Source: Clostridium sp. C2-6-12
GTDB taxonomy: Bacteria > Bacillota > Clostridia > Clostridiales > Clostridiaceae
DNA: 64,000 nucleotides
Assembly: GCF_009928485.1 (NCBI RefSeq)
Contig: NZ_JAABNP010000014.1
Span: 62,001 to 126,000 of the forward strand
Reading direction: 5' to 3'
The translations under genes and the position numbers were made by a program. The notes beneath the pieces were generated by a model, which ran no database searches, was not told the DNA's origin, and saw only the letters and a list, made by a program, of their open reading frames with translations. This document shows, in pieces, positions 53,880 through 62,101 of this stretch (position 1 is the stretch's first letter; each line of letters begins with the position of its first letter).

Positions 53880-54460
53880 TGGAAAAACCTAAATCAGTTT
53901 TAAGGATATGTTTAATACCATTTATTATAGTTAGTGCTATAATAGCATTCCTTATTGTAGTATATCTATGTATAAGTAGTTTTATATCAAACCCAGATGT
54001 AAATACAAACATAAATGAGTATCAAAGTTATATTGGAGAAAATGCTAAAAAACCTTACAAAAATAAAATGGGAGTTGATGAGTCAATTTTCCCAAACAAA
54101 ATCACACAGAATATGAATATTGAAGATTATAAGATGGTATATGACAACCCTTGGGATAGTCAATACTTAAGTTGTTTAGTTGTTAAATATGATGAAAGTT
54201 CATATGAGAATGAAGTTAATAGATTAAAAACTTATAAATCAAACGATTATATAGGTAATTATGGAGCAGAAGGATTTAGTTCTAACTATGAATTGCTTGC
54301 AATGAACTCAAGTAAGAAGGGATTTGTTTATGCAATTACAAACAAAGAAAATACAATTATTTATATAGAGATTCTTAGCCATAATGGATTTAAGGATTTT
54401 GATTATAATGATTATATTAAGAAAGAGTATTTACCAATAGGATTTTATGCAAAGAAATAG
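53879..54460 (+). CDS. Membrane-anchored hypothetical protein
   Basis: 193 residues with one N-terminal membrane span (about 9-34, ICLIPFIIVSAIIAFLIVVY) and an exposed domain rich in Tyr, Asn and Ser, including NMNIEDYKMVYDNPWDSQYL. I recognise no family. The topology is probably N-inside with the bulk outside the cell. GAGGGGAG lies 8 nt before the ATG. It is a separate unit between the activator and dehydrogenase genes, ended by its own terminator. Confidence 0.7.
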   Translation: MEKPKSVLRICLIPFIIVSAIIAFLIVVYLCISSFISNPDVNTNINEYQSYIGENAKKPYKNKMGVDESIFPNKITQNMNIEDYKMVYDNPWDSQYLSCLVVKYDESSYENEVNRLKTYKSNDYIGNYGAEGFSSNYELLAMNSSKKGFVYAITNKENTIIYIEILSHNGFKDFDYNDYIKKEYLPIGFYAKK

Positions 54461-54461
54461 A

Positions 54462-54492
54462 AAGAAACCACTCATAAATTGAGTGGTTTCTT
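54462..54492 (+). terminator. Terminator of the hypothetical membrane protein gene
   Basis: AAGAAACCACTCA and TGAGTGGTTTCTT pair around a very short loop, followed by a T-rich stretch. Confidence 0.85.
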
Positions 54493-54538
54493 GTTTTTCT
54501 TGTTGTAATAATAAACTAACAATTGCAACTTATATAAA

Positions 54539-54575
54539 AATACATTTTTGTATCATTGCAATACAAAAATGTATT
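54539..54575. promoter_or_regulatory. Activator-site pair upstream of the dehydrogenase operon
   Basis: AATACA-TTTT-TGTATC (54539-54554) and AATACA-AAAA-TGTATT (54560-54575) are 21 bp apart, two helical turns, and about 200-230 bp upstream of the sigma-54 promoter. Confidence 0.75.
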
Positions 54576-54625
54576 CTAGAAATAAGCTTTATAATAATAA
54601 GCTTCATAGTTTTAAGATAAAGGGT

Positions 54626-54641
54626 AATACAAATCTGTATC
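54626..54641. promoter_or_regulatory. Additional activator site
   Basis: AATACA-AATC-TGTATC, one base off the palindrome and 131 bp upstream of the -24 element. Confidence 0.65.
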
Positions 54642-54771
54642 AATAGAGTTAAAGTTATTATTTTATTGTTATTAATAAAAATAAAATCCTTAAAAATTTT
54701 TTATAAGGTATTGCTGTTATTTAGCTGAGTTTAGAAAACATTGTGTAAAAAATAAGGAGGATTCAAATAAA

Positions 54772-54788
54772 TTGGCATTAAAATTGCT
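54772..54788 (+). promoter_or_regulatory. Sigma-54 promoter of the dehydrogenase/lyase genes
   Basis: TTGGCATT-AAAA-TTGCT, followed by TT. It lies about 96 bp ahead of the start at 54884. Confidence 0.88.
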
Positions 54789-54883
54789 TTAAATAATGAG
54801 TGAATAATTAATACTTTTGAAAAGATTATCCAACTGGTTGAATATATAAGGATGGAATTAATGATAGGAGGAGTAGAAATATT

Positions 54884-55831
54884 ATGATTAAAAAGATTTC
54901 GGTAATTGGAGCAGGGACAATGGGGCATAGTATTGCATCAGCATTTGCTCTTTATGGATATTCAGTAAGTTTATTTGATACTTATGAAGAACAATTAAAA
55001 AGAGTAAAGGGTGTAATGAAGACAGAGTTATTAGAACTTGTAGAGGGTGGCTTATTTAAAGAAGCTGAAATTGAAAAAGCTTTAGACAATGTAAGTTTAT
55101 TCAGTGATTTAGAAGAAGCCACTAAGGACAGTGACTATGTAATTGAAGCAATACCAGAAAAAATTGAATTAAAGATAGAATTATTTGCAAGTTTAGATAA
55201 ATTTACACCTAAGCATGCAATACTAGCAAGTAATACTTCAAGCTTAAGTTTAGAAGATATGATGGTAAAGGTTAGTGAAGAAAGAAAAGCAAAGATGATA
55301 GTTAATCATTGGTATAATCCAGGACTTCTTATGCCTTTAGTTGAATTATCTTATTTCGGTAACATGCCAGAGGAAACTTTTAAAGAAGTAGAAGAATTAT
55401 ATAAATCAATAAAGAAACAAACTTGTAAAGTTTTAAAATCAGTACCAGGATTAGTTGCAAATCGTATTCAACAAGGAGTTGCTAGAGAAGTATTTTCTCT
55501 TATTGAGCAAGGAATTGCAGATCCAGCTGAAATAGATAAAGCATTAAAATTTGGGCCAGCCTTCCGTTATGCTACAACAGGTCAATTAGAGGTTGCTGAC
55601 TTAGGTGGACTAGATATTTGGTGCATAGTTGGAGATAACTTATTAAAAGAAATGGATAATTCAACTTGTTCAAATCCAATTTTACGTGAAAAAGTTGAGC
55701 AAGGTAAGCTAGGAATAAAATCAGGGGCTGGTTTTTATGATTATAGCCCAGAAGAAAAAGAAAAAATTCAAAAAGAATTTAATCAAAGATTAATTCATCA
55801 ATTAAAAGCTTCAGAATTTTATATTAAATAA
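54884..55831 (+). CDS. 3-hydroxy-5-oxohexanoate dehydrogenase (3-hydroxyacyl-CoA dehydrogenase family)
   Basis: A 315-residue NAD-dependent dehydrogenase. The dinucleotide loop is GAGTMG (9-14), with Asp in LFDTYEEQ favouring NAD. ASNTSSLS and the catalytic His (H142) in NHWYNPG follow; ordinary enzymes have HFFNP here, so the substrate pocket differs. GLVANRIQ and the C-terminal SGAGFYDYS complete the fold. In the clostridial phloroglucinol pathway a member of this family oxidises (S)-3-hydroxy-5-oxohexanoate to triacetate (3,5-dioxohexanoate). The sigma-54 promoter and the lyase gene next to it support that. RBS AGGAGGAG. Confidence 0.82.
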   Translation: MIKKISVIGAGTMGHSIASAFALYGYSVSLFDTYEEQLKRVKGVMKTELLELVEGGLFKEAEIEKALDNVSLFSDLEEATKDSDYVIEAIPEKIELKIELFASLDKFTPKHAILASNTSSLSLEDMMVKVSEERKAKMIVNHWYNPGLLMPLVELSYFGNMPEETFKEVEELYKSIKKQTCKVLKSVPGLVANRIQQGVAREVFSLIEQGIADPAEIDKALKFGPAFRYATTGQLEVADLGGLDIWCIVGDNLLKEMDNSTCSNPILREKVEQGKLGIKSGAGFYDYSPEEKEKIQKEFNQRLIHQLKASEFYIK

Positions 55832-55942
55832 ATATTTATCTATAGCATAGAAATTATTGAATTTTGTAAATCTGCGAAATTTATGAAAACTTAAATTGTT
55901 AAAGGATGAATGATTAAGAATGAATGATGAATGATTGAGGAA

Positions 55943-56000
55943 GAAATTCCTATGGAATTTCAGAAAATACATATAATTAAAGAAATTACGGAGTAATTTC
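55943..56000. repeat. Two 8-3-8 hairpins of the dispersed family
   Basis: GAAATTCC-TAT-GGAATTTC (55943-55961) and GAAATTAC-GGA-GTAATTTC (55982-56000). They are flanked by ATGAATGATGAATGATT and ATTCATCATTAATCATT tracts that are roughly inverted. They lie between the dehydrogenase and lyase genes. Confidence 0.7.
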
Positions 56001-56096
56001 AACCTGAATTATTCATCATTAATCATTACCTATTCATTACAAAGGCACTATGATTTAAGTCTATATTATATAAAAGTTAGAAAGAAGGAAAATATA

Positions 56097-56912
56097 ATGA
56101 AAAAGACAATTATTACAGTTGCACCAACAGGAGCATGGCCAACAAAAGAAAATAATCCGAATATCCCTATGACACCAAAGGAAATTGCTGAGGATGTTTT
56201 TGAATGTTATAAAGCAGGAGCAGCTATCTGCCATCTTCATATGAGAGATGATGAAGGCAAAGGAACTATGGATACAAAGAAATTTGAAGAAACTGTAGCT
56301 TTAATTAGAGAAAAATGCGATATATTAATCAATTGCACTACTTCAGGAGATTTAAATGCAACAGATGAGACAAGACAAGCTCACTTAAAAACATGTAGAC
56401 CAGATCTTGCTTCTTATGACTGTGGAAGTATGAACTGGATGCATAACAGCTTATTCATTAACCATCCAAAATTCTTAGAAGAATTAGGAATGACTATGCA
56501 AGAATATAATGTAAAACCAGAAATTGAAATTTTTGATGCTGGTATGATTTACAATTCTATGTACTACTTAAAGAAAGGTGTTTTAAAAGCACCAGTTCAT
56601 TATCAATTTGTTTTAGGTGCTGCAGGTGGAAGCGCTGCAACTGTTGAAAATTTGGTATACTTAAAGGGACTAATTCCAGAAGGTTCTACATGGGGAGCAC
56701 TTGGAATTGGAAAACAACATGTGCCTATAATGCTTGCAGCAGTAGCAATGGGTGGACACTTAAGAGTTGGTATGGAAGATAATGTGTACTGGAGCAATGG
56801 TGTATTAGCTGAATCTAATGCTCAATTAGTTAAGCGTGCAGCAGATATAATCAGAGTTGCAGGAAACGAAGTTGCGACACCAGCTGATGCAAAAGAAATT
56901 TTAAATCTTTAG
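56097..56912 (+). CDS. Triacetate acetoacetate-lyase (BKACE / DUF849 family)
   Basis: A 271-residue TIM-barrel enzyme of the beta-keto acid cleavage family. The zinc site CHLHMRD (H46, H48, then R50-D51) is complete. INCTTSGD, PDLASYDCGSMNW, the PEIEIFDAGMI segment with its catalytic-site Glu, and WGALGIGKQHVP are family motifs. BKACE proteins react a 3-oxo acid with acetyl-CoA to give acetoacetate and a new acyl-CoA. With triacetate the products are acetoacetyl-CoA and acetoacetate, the final C-C cleavage of phloroglucinol breakdown. 3-keto-5-aminohexanoate (lysine fermentation) is the main alternative, but no lysine genes are nearby. Confidence 0.85.
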   Translation: MKKTIITVAPTGAWPTKENNPNIPMTPKEIAEDVFECYKAGAAICHLHMRDDEGKGTMDTKKFEETVALIREKCDILINCTTSGDLNATDETRQAHLKTCRPDLASYDCGSMNWMHNSLFINHPKFLEELGMTMQEYNVKPEIEIFDAGMIYNSMYYLKKGVLKAPVHYQFVLGAAGGSAATVENLVYLKGLIPEGSTWGALGIGKQHVPIMLAAVAMGGHLRVGMEDNVYWSNGVLAESNAQLVKRAADIIRVAGNEVATPADAKEILNL

Positions 56913-56931
56913 GAAATAAAAGATTTCAATT

Positions 56932-56959
56932 TATGAGGGGCCATATATAGCTCCTCATA
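56932..56959 (+). terminator. Weak stem-loop after the lyase gene
   Basis: ATGAGG and CCTCAT close a stem around GGGCC...GCT. There is no strong T run, so partial read-through into the transporter gene is likely. Confidence 0.45.
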
Positions 56960-57003
56960 TTTAGGATATAAAGGCAATAATAGAAGTGAAAAGAAGGGAT
57001 GAA

Positions 57004-57762
57004 ATGCAGATATTTCATGCATTTAATTTATTACAAGATCAATGGCTTTGGATAATATTGGCGGCATTTTTTATAGGCTTTTCAAAGACAGGAATAAGTT
57101 CATTTATGATGCCAGCTATTCCTATAGTTGCAAGTGTATTTGGTGGAAAAGATTCTACAGGAATAATATTACCAATGCTTATAGTAGGAGATATATTTGC
57201 ATTATATTATTATAATAGACATGCAGAATGGAAAAATATAAGAAAATTACTACCTTGGACATTAGTAGGATTAATACTTGGGGTTGCAGTTGGAATATAC
57301 ATAAATGATAAACAGTTTAAAGGCTTTATAGCCGTTTCAGTGTTAATTTGTCTAGGAATTTTAATTTATACAGAGAAAAAAGGAGAAAATTTTAAAGTAC
57401 CTCAAAATACTATTTTTTATGCATTAACTGGTATGCTGTGCGGTTTTACATCTATGATAGGTAATGCAGCAGGTCCTATATTTAGTGTTTATCTTTTAGC
57501 TAAAGGCTTTAAGAAAAATGATTTTATGGGAACTTCAGCTTGGTTTTTCTTCATGATTAATTTAACGAAGGTACCTTTACAAATATTCTTTTGGAATAAC
57601 ATTCCTATAAAAACCTTATATTTAACAGGATTAATGATTCCAGCTATAGCAGCAGGAGCATTTTTAGGTGTTATTATAATAAAAAAATTAAATGAAAAAT
57701 TGTTTCATCTAGTAATTTTAGGAGTTACAGCTTTAGCTGCTGTAAGACTTTTAATTCCTTAA
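57004..57762 (+). CDS. TauE/SafE family membrane transporter
   Basis: A 252-residue protein with seven to eight membrane spans. GFSKTGISSFMMPAIPIVAS near the start and GFTSMIGNAAGPIFSVYLLA in the second half are the paired TauE/SafE repeat motifs. Members export sulfite or sulfonates or move organic anions. Here it follows the lyase gene by 91 bp and is probably co-expressed, so uptake of a phenolic or export of an organic acid is a fair guess. ATG 57004 with AAGAAGGGAT directly upstream is preferred to GTG 56986. Confidence 0.82.
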   Translation: MQIFHAFNLLQDQWLWIILAAFFIGFSKTGISSFMMPAIPIVASVFGGKDSTGIILPMLIVGDIFALYYYNRHAEWKNIRKLLPWTLVGLILGVAVGIYINDKQFKGFIAVSVLICLGILIYTEKKGENFKVPQNTIFYALTGMLCGFTSMIGNAAGPIFSVYLLAKGFKKNDFMGTSAWFFFMINLTKVPLQIFFWNNIPIKTLYLTGLMIPAIAAGAFLGVIIIKKLNEKLFHLVILGVTALAAVRLLIP

Positions 57763-58111
57763 CTAGATCACTAAGATAAATTTTATGTAAATTAAATTTA
57801 TATAATAAAGGTTGAAACACCTGATAAATAATTTAGGTTAATTAAGTTATTTGATGACTGAATATTTTTTATATATTCTATCTCTCGCGTTTTACATAGT
57901 CAAAGAATAACTTATTAATATATACACAACATAATATTTTTGTTTATCTCATCAAAAAATCCCTCTCAGAAAATTTGAGGGGATTTTTTAGATTAAGCCA
58001 TTTCAATTTTTGGAATGCTTCTTCAAAATAATTATTTCAAATGCTATTGATAAAGATTCTCAATTGTGATAATATTAAAGCATAGAAAATGAATATTTGG
58101 AGGTAGAGAAA
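57763..58111. other. Intergenic region before superoxide dismutase
   Basis: AT-rich, no ORF. It holds one clear terminator (57955-57990). The sequence TCTCTCGCGTTTTACATAG near 57880 is unusual in composition but has no partner. Confidence 0.5.
57955..57990 (+). terminator. Terminator of the lyase-transporter unit
   Basis: AAAAATCCCTC and GAGGGGATTTTTT pair around TCAGAAAATTT. Confidence 0.85.
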
Positions 58112-58723
58112 ATGAAACATGAATTACCACAATTAGAATATAAATATAATGCTTTAGAGCCATATATAGATGAAACTACAATGACAATACATCATTCAAA
58201 ACATCATGCAACTTATGTAAATAACTTAAATGCAGCACTTGAAAATTATCCAGAACTTCAAGATAAATCAGTTGAAGAATTGGTTAAGGATTTAGATAGT
58301 ATTCCAGCAGATATAAAAACTGCTGTTAGAAATAATGGAGGAGGACACTTTAATCACTCTCTATTCTGGAAGTTATTATCACCAAATGGAGGACAGGAAA
58401 AAGGAGCTCTATTAGATGCTATAACTGCAAAGTTTGGAAGTTTCGATGCCTTTAAAGAAGCTTTTGCAAAAGCTGCTGCTACAAGATTTGGTAGCGGATG
58501 GGCCTGGCTAGTAGTTAATAAGGATAAGGAGTTAGAAGTTGTATCTACTGCAAATCAAGATAGTCCGGTTAGCGAAGGCTTGAAACCAGTACTAACATTA
58601 GATGTTTGGGAACATGCATACTACTTAAAATACCAAAACAGAAGACCAGATTATGTTGGAGCATGGTGGAGTGTTGTTAATTGGGATTTTGCTAATAAGT
58701 TATATGAAGAAGCATTAAAATAA
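58112..58723 (+). CDS. sodA: Superoxide dismutase, Mn/Fe type
   Basis: A 203-residue cytoplasmic enzyme that dismutates superoxide. The four metal ligands are visible in family positions: His in MTIHHSKHH, His in HFNHSLFW, and Asp and His in [16 protein letters not shown]. The QDSPVS and WWSVVNWD motifs are typical. Fe or Mn cannot be decided by eye. ATG 58112 with GGAGGTAGA 7 nt upstream is the start; the TTG 15 nt earlier overlaps that site. It is monocistronic with its own terminator. Confidence 0.93.
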   Translation: MKHELPQLEYKYNALEPYIDETTMTIHHSKHHATYVNNLNAALENYPELQDKSVEELVKDLDSIPADIKTAVRNNGGGHFNHSLFWKLLSPNGGQEKGALLDAITAKFGSFDAFKEAFAKAAATRFGSGWAWLVVNKDKELEVVSTANQDSPVSEGLKPVLTLDVWEHAYYLKYQNRRPDYVGAWWSVVNWDFANKLYEEALK

Positions 58724-58734
58724 AATTTATTTTA

Positions 58735-58773
58735 TAAAAAGTCTACTTGGATATAGGTTCAAGTAGACTTTTT
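58735..58773. terminator. Terminator of sodA, convergent region
   Basis: AAAAAGTCTACTTG and CAAGTAGACTTTTT are 14-bp arms around 10 bases. Confidence 0.88.
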
Positions 58774-58814
58774 GGTTTGGGAAAATTATAAATCTTGTTA
58801 AAAAGTATTTTAAA

Positions 58815-59687
58815 TTAAAAATATTTTTTCAGTTCATCAAGTGAATTTATGTCAAATATTTCGGTCCCAATAATTTCTAGAACGTCTTGAGGTAAATTTC
58901 TTATTTTTGTTTTATATTCTTCAGGTACCATTTTAAATTTTTTTATTAGCTGTTTTATTAAAATTTCGGCTGTTCCTTTTTCAATGCCTTTCTCAATTCC
59001 TTTTTCTACACCTTCCTCATAAATCATTCTGCCTACTTCTGTCATACTAACAACCTCCTTAAATCGTTTCTTTGAAACATCATCACCAAACTTATCGAAT
59101 AAAGCATAAAGTAGCATTAGACAATTATTTTTACCATTATTATCTTGAATATTCTTTGCTATTTCAATACTTTGTAATGTAATTTCGCTTTTTGACTTTT
59201 TACTGCTCATTAATGGTATAAAGCTTAGTGTCATAATATCTTGTTGTGTTAGAGCTATATTATTTATTACTTTATGTTCTATAATTTGTAATTTTTCATC
59301 CCCGTCAAATTTGCTCATATAAAACGATTTTATATTATATTTAATTGATCCACAATTTAGATGAGTTACTACATCAGTAATTTCAGAGGAATATATCACT
59401 ATGGTATTTATATTCATTTTACTCTTGTAATAAAGGGAGGCATCATAATATAAGAATCTTGAGATATCATCTTTCTTTTTGGTGGTTTGAAACTCGAAAT
59501 GTAAGTATTCACCATTAGATGTATAAAATAAATAATCCATTGCATTTGTTTTTATATCAATGTTCTTAATTTCTGTTTCTGCTGGTGCGATTATTTTTAA
59601 ATCCAAGTCAAAAAATTCTGAGGCGCTATCTTTGAAGATTTCCATTGCCTTTTTGAATACTGCATCTTCTATTTTATTATAATCCAT
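58815..59687 (-). CDS. Rpn family recombination-promoting nuclease / PD-(D/E)XK protein
   Basis: A 290-residue protein of the Rpn (RpnC/YhgA-like) family. The nuclease core is seen in NAMDYLFYTSNGEYLHFEFQ, with Asp, Glu and Gln in PD-(D/E)XK positions, and KSKMNINTIVIY. Near residue 230 is the repeat EEGVEKGIEKGIEKG, often variable in copy number in this family, then a helical tail. The older label of transposase is misleading; these proteins cut DNA and may act in defence or recombination. AAGGAG precedes the ATG. Confidence 0.8.
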   Translation of the reverse strand: MDYNKIEDAVFKKAMEIFKDSASEFFDLDLKIIAPAETEIKNIDIKTNAMDYLFYTSNGEYLHFEFQTTKKKDDISRFLYYDASLYYKSKMNINTIVIYSSEITDVVTHLNCGSIKYNIKSFYMSKFDGDEKLQIIEHKVINNIALTQQDIMTLSFIPLMSSKKSKSEITLQSIEIAKNIQDNNGKNNCLMLLYALFDKFGDDVSKKRFKEVVSMTEVGRMIYEEGVEKGIEKGIEKGTAEILIKQLIKKFKMVPEEYKTKIRNLPQDVLEIIGTEIFDINSLDELKKYF

Positions 59688-59838
59688 ATTAAAACTCCTT
59701 CCAAGTGGGTCTTAATTTAATTATTCACTTATAAAAAGAATTTTATGCAAACAAATATTCGGTTGATAATAATATGGTAAATTGAGTGATATAAATTTAT
59801 GAGTTATCATTAAATTTTTTTATTTTATGTATCTCTGA

Positions 59839-59893
59839 GTGTATAAAATTCGAATAAATTATTTAAATGATGTAAAATAAGTATGTAGGATTA
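59839..59893 (+). repeat. Promoter-region repeat, copy 1 (before the MazG-like gene)
   Basis: About 55 bp, GTGTATAAAATTCGAATAAA onward, matches 60509-60563 at most positions, including an identical AATTATTTAAATG core. It lies about 90 bp before the MazG-like gene. Confidence 0.65.
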
Positions 59894-59981
59894 ATGATTA
59901 GCTTAATTAATAGCTAGATATGATTATATAGCAAAAAGTAAAATAAGAGTGTAATAAAAAATTATGAAACGAGGGAGAGCA

Positions 59982-60290
59982 ATGAAAACATATAATAAAT
60001 TGGTAAGAGATAAAATCCCAGAAATAATAAAAGCAGATGGACGTGAATGTGATACATCAATTGTTGTTGGAGATGAAAAATACAAACTTTTAGAAGCTAA
60101 ATTACAAGAAGAAGTCAATGAATTTTTAGAGGATAAGAATTTAGAGGAATTAGCTGATGTAATGGAGGTTTTATTTGGACTAGCAGATAGTTTAGGTTAT
60201 AGTGAAGAGGAACTTTTGAAGGCTAGGGATAAGAAGAGAGATGAACGTGGGGGATTTAAGGAAGGGATTGTGCTTAAAACTGTATTGTAA
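59982..60290 (+). CDS. MazG-like nucleoside triphosphate pyrophosphohydrolase
   Basis: A 102-residue all-alpha NTP pyrophosphatase related to phosphoribosyl-ATP pyrophosphohydrolase. KLVRDKIPEII is the first helix, KLQEEVNEFLEDKNLEELAD carries the EExxE metal-binding motif, and DVMEVLFGLAD the ExxD half. Such proteins remove non-canonical or excess NTPs. ATG 59982 with GAGGGAG 5 nt before is preferred. The last 70 bp are copied at 62102-62177, see the remnant there. Confidence 0.87.
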   Translation: MKTYNKLVRDKIPEIIKADGRECDTSIVVGDEKYKLLEAKLQEEVNEFLEDKNLEELADVMEVLFGLADSLGYSEEELLKARDKKRDERGGFKEGIVLKTVL

Positions 60291-60447
60291 AGGGTGTATA
60301 TTCTTATAGAAAAAATTGTGGATTTCATTAATGATAGGCGAGAGACTAGAACTTAAGATAGAATAATGAAATGCATAAAGAGGTAGTTAGAATGATTAGA
60401 AATCCTAAAATTAGATATAATTTTAGTGGTTTAAATTAATGTGTTTT

Positions 60448-60491
60448 AAAATGCATATAATAGAGAAATGCATTTTAGAATGCATTTTTTT
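60448..60491 (+). terminator. Stacked ATGCAT hairpins with T7
   Basis: AAAATGCAT (60448-60456) pairs with ATGCATTTT (60468-60476). AATGCATT at 60467 and at 60479 can also pair, followed by T7. Two alternative stems share one arm, so this may be an attenuator rather than a plain terminator. Confidence 0.55.
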
Positions 60492-60508
60492 GCTTTATGC
60501 ATTTAATA

Positions 60509-60563
60509 GTGCATAAAAATTGAATGAATTATTTAAATGGTGTACAATATAAAAAAGGATAGT
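60509..60563 (+). repeat. Promoter-region repeat, copy 2 (before the SatD gene)
   Basis: GTGCATAAAAATTGAATGAA onward, with the same AATTATTTAAATG core as copy 1 at 59839-59893. It lies 38 bp before the SatD-like gene. Confidence 0.65.
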
Positions 60564-60600
60564 GTAAAGTAAGCTATGAAAAAATTACGGAGGATTTATT

Positions 60601-61284
60601 ATGTTTTTTTTCTTTTTTAAGGATTCATATATAGCAATAATTGGGGATATAAAAAATTCTAAAAAGCTTAGTGATAGAAATATTGTACAAAATGATTTGA
60701 AAAATCTATTAAATAATATTAATGAAAAATATAGCAAAGATATTTCGTCAAAATTTACAATTACCTTGGGAGATGAGTTTCAAGGATTGTTACATGATGG
60801 AAGCAATGTTATGAACATCATTGAAGAAATACAAAGAGATATTTATCCAGTAGAAATACGTTTTGGAATAGGGGTTGGACAAATATCTACTGAGATTAAT
60901 TTAGATATGGCAATAGGTGCAGATGGCCCTGGGTATTATAAAGCAAGAGAAGGAATTGAATATCTTAAAAAGAATGAAAGAAAAAACAAAACACATTCGT
61001 CAGATATTAGAATTGAAATAGATGGTGATAATGGTGAAGCATCAATGATGATTAACACAATTTTATCATTACTAGCTGTTATAAAATGTAGTTGGACAGA
61101 TAGGCAGAGGGAAATAATATGGGATATTATGAAACATAATGATAGCCAAGCAAAATGTGCAGAAAGATTAAAAGTTGCACAATCCACAATTCAAAGGAGT
61201 TTAATTAATGGAAATTACTATGCATATAAAGAAGCTATGGATACAATAGGCAATGTATTGAAGGAGATAAAAAAGGATGTTTAA
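60601..61284 (+). CDS. SatD family protein with C-terminal HTH
   Basis: A 227-residue protein. The N-terminal part (YIAIIGDIKNSKKLSDRNIV, then TLGDEFQGLL and EIRFGIGVGQ) is the SatD-like domain, with Asp residues that resemble nucleotide-cyclase or polymerase folds. The C-terminal 60 residues are a helix-turn-helix (DSQAKCAERLKVAQSTIQRS). The name comes from a streptococcal acid-tolerance locus; the function is unknown. The next gene overlaps it by 8 bp. RBS GGAGGATTTATT. Confidence 0.8.
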   Translation: MFFFFFKDSYIAIIGDIKNSKKLSDRNIVQNDLKNLLNNINEKYSKDISSKFTITLGDEFQGLLHDGSNVMNIIEEIQRDIYPVEIRFGIGVGQISTEINLDMAIGADGPGYYKAREGIEYLKKNERKNKTHSSDIRIEIDGDNGEASMMINTILSLLAVIKCSWTDRQREIIWDIMKHNDSQAKCAERLKVAQSTIQRSLINGNYYAYKEAMDTIGNVLKEIKKDV

Positions 61285-62041
61285 AGAATACTTTGTTTTG
61301 CTATTACTGGGCCATATAATTGGAGACTTTTATTTTCAGAGTGAAAAAATCCTAAAGAAAAAGGAAACGAAAGTAAAATGGATATTGTTACACAGCATTT
61401 TATACTGGGGAGCATTTCTAGGAATTTCTATTCTAGTGTTTTCGAAAGAAGTGTTTATATTAGGAATAGTTTTGTCAGCTGTTCATATGGGAATAGAGTT
61501 TATTAAGTTTGGAATGGTTAAGCTTAAGCAAAAGAAAAATGGAGTTTTGTCAATAGAGAAACGAGATATATATGTATTAGAGCAAGTTATTCATATTTTA
61601 TGTATAGTAGTTGTAAGTTGCTATTTGACCTATGAGAATTATCAGATTACAACATGTTATTTCTTTAAAGTATTTTTTGATATAGTGCAAATATCAAAAA
61701 TCAATATGTTATATTGGATCACTATATTATTAGCAATACATAAACCTGCTAATATAACAATATCGCATTTAATTTCAGCATATAAGCCAAAGAAGAACAC
61801 TAATGAATTAAATTTTACGGAAGATTATATGGCTGGAAGGTTTATAGGTACCTTGGAAAGAATAGTTATTTTAATATTTATTGTAATTGGTCAATATTCT
61901 GCTATAGGATTGGTATTAACAGCGAAATCAATAGCTAGATATGATGAGATAGCTAAAAATAAAATAACAGCTGAGTATTATTTGTTAGGAACCTTACTTA
62001 GTACAGTTTTTGTAATAATTTTATCATTTCTTATTAAATAG
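61277..62041 (+). CDS. DUF3307 membrane protein
   Basis: A 254-residue protein with about six membrane spans, starting LLLLGHIIGDFYFQSEKILK, which is the DUF3307 signature (GHxxGDFxxQ). HSILYWGAFLGI and GRFIGTLERIVI follow. DUF3307 and SatD genes commonly occur as a pair; the role is unknown. The 8-bp overlap with the SatD gene suggests the two products work together, with SatD perhaps the cytoplasmic regulator. Confidence 0.82.
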   Translation: MFKEYFVLLLLGHIIGDFYFQSEKILKKKETKVKWILLHSILYWGAFLGISILVFSKEVFILGIVLSAVHMGIEFIKFGMVKLKQKKNGVLSIEKRDIYVLEQVIHILCIVVVSCYLTYENYQITTCYFFKVFFDIVQISKINMLYWITILLAIHKPANITISHLISAYKPKKNTNELNFTEDYMAGRFIGTLERIVILIFIVIGQYSAIGLVLTAKSIARYDEIAKNKITAEYYLLGTLLSTVFVIILSFLIK

Positions 62042-62101
62042 AATGTAAATATTGTTTGGACTTGTGAAAGCTTATGGATATAGTAAATAGTAGTTTGTAA
62101 A

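Noticed and set aside
56097..56912. 3-keto-5-aminohexanoate cleavage enzyme of lysine fermentation
   Set aside because: Same family, but no lysine aminomutase or other lysine genes lie nearby, while sigma-54 and phloroglucinol genes do.
58815..59687. Transposase
   Set aside because: Rpn-family proteins are often labelled putative transposase, but there are no terminal inverted repeats or target duplications. The nuclease fold is the better description.
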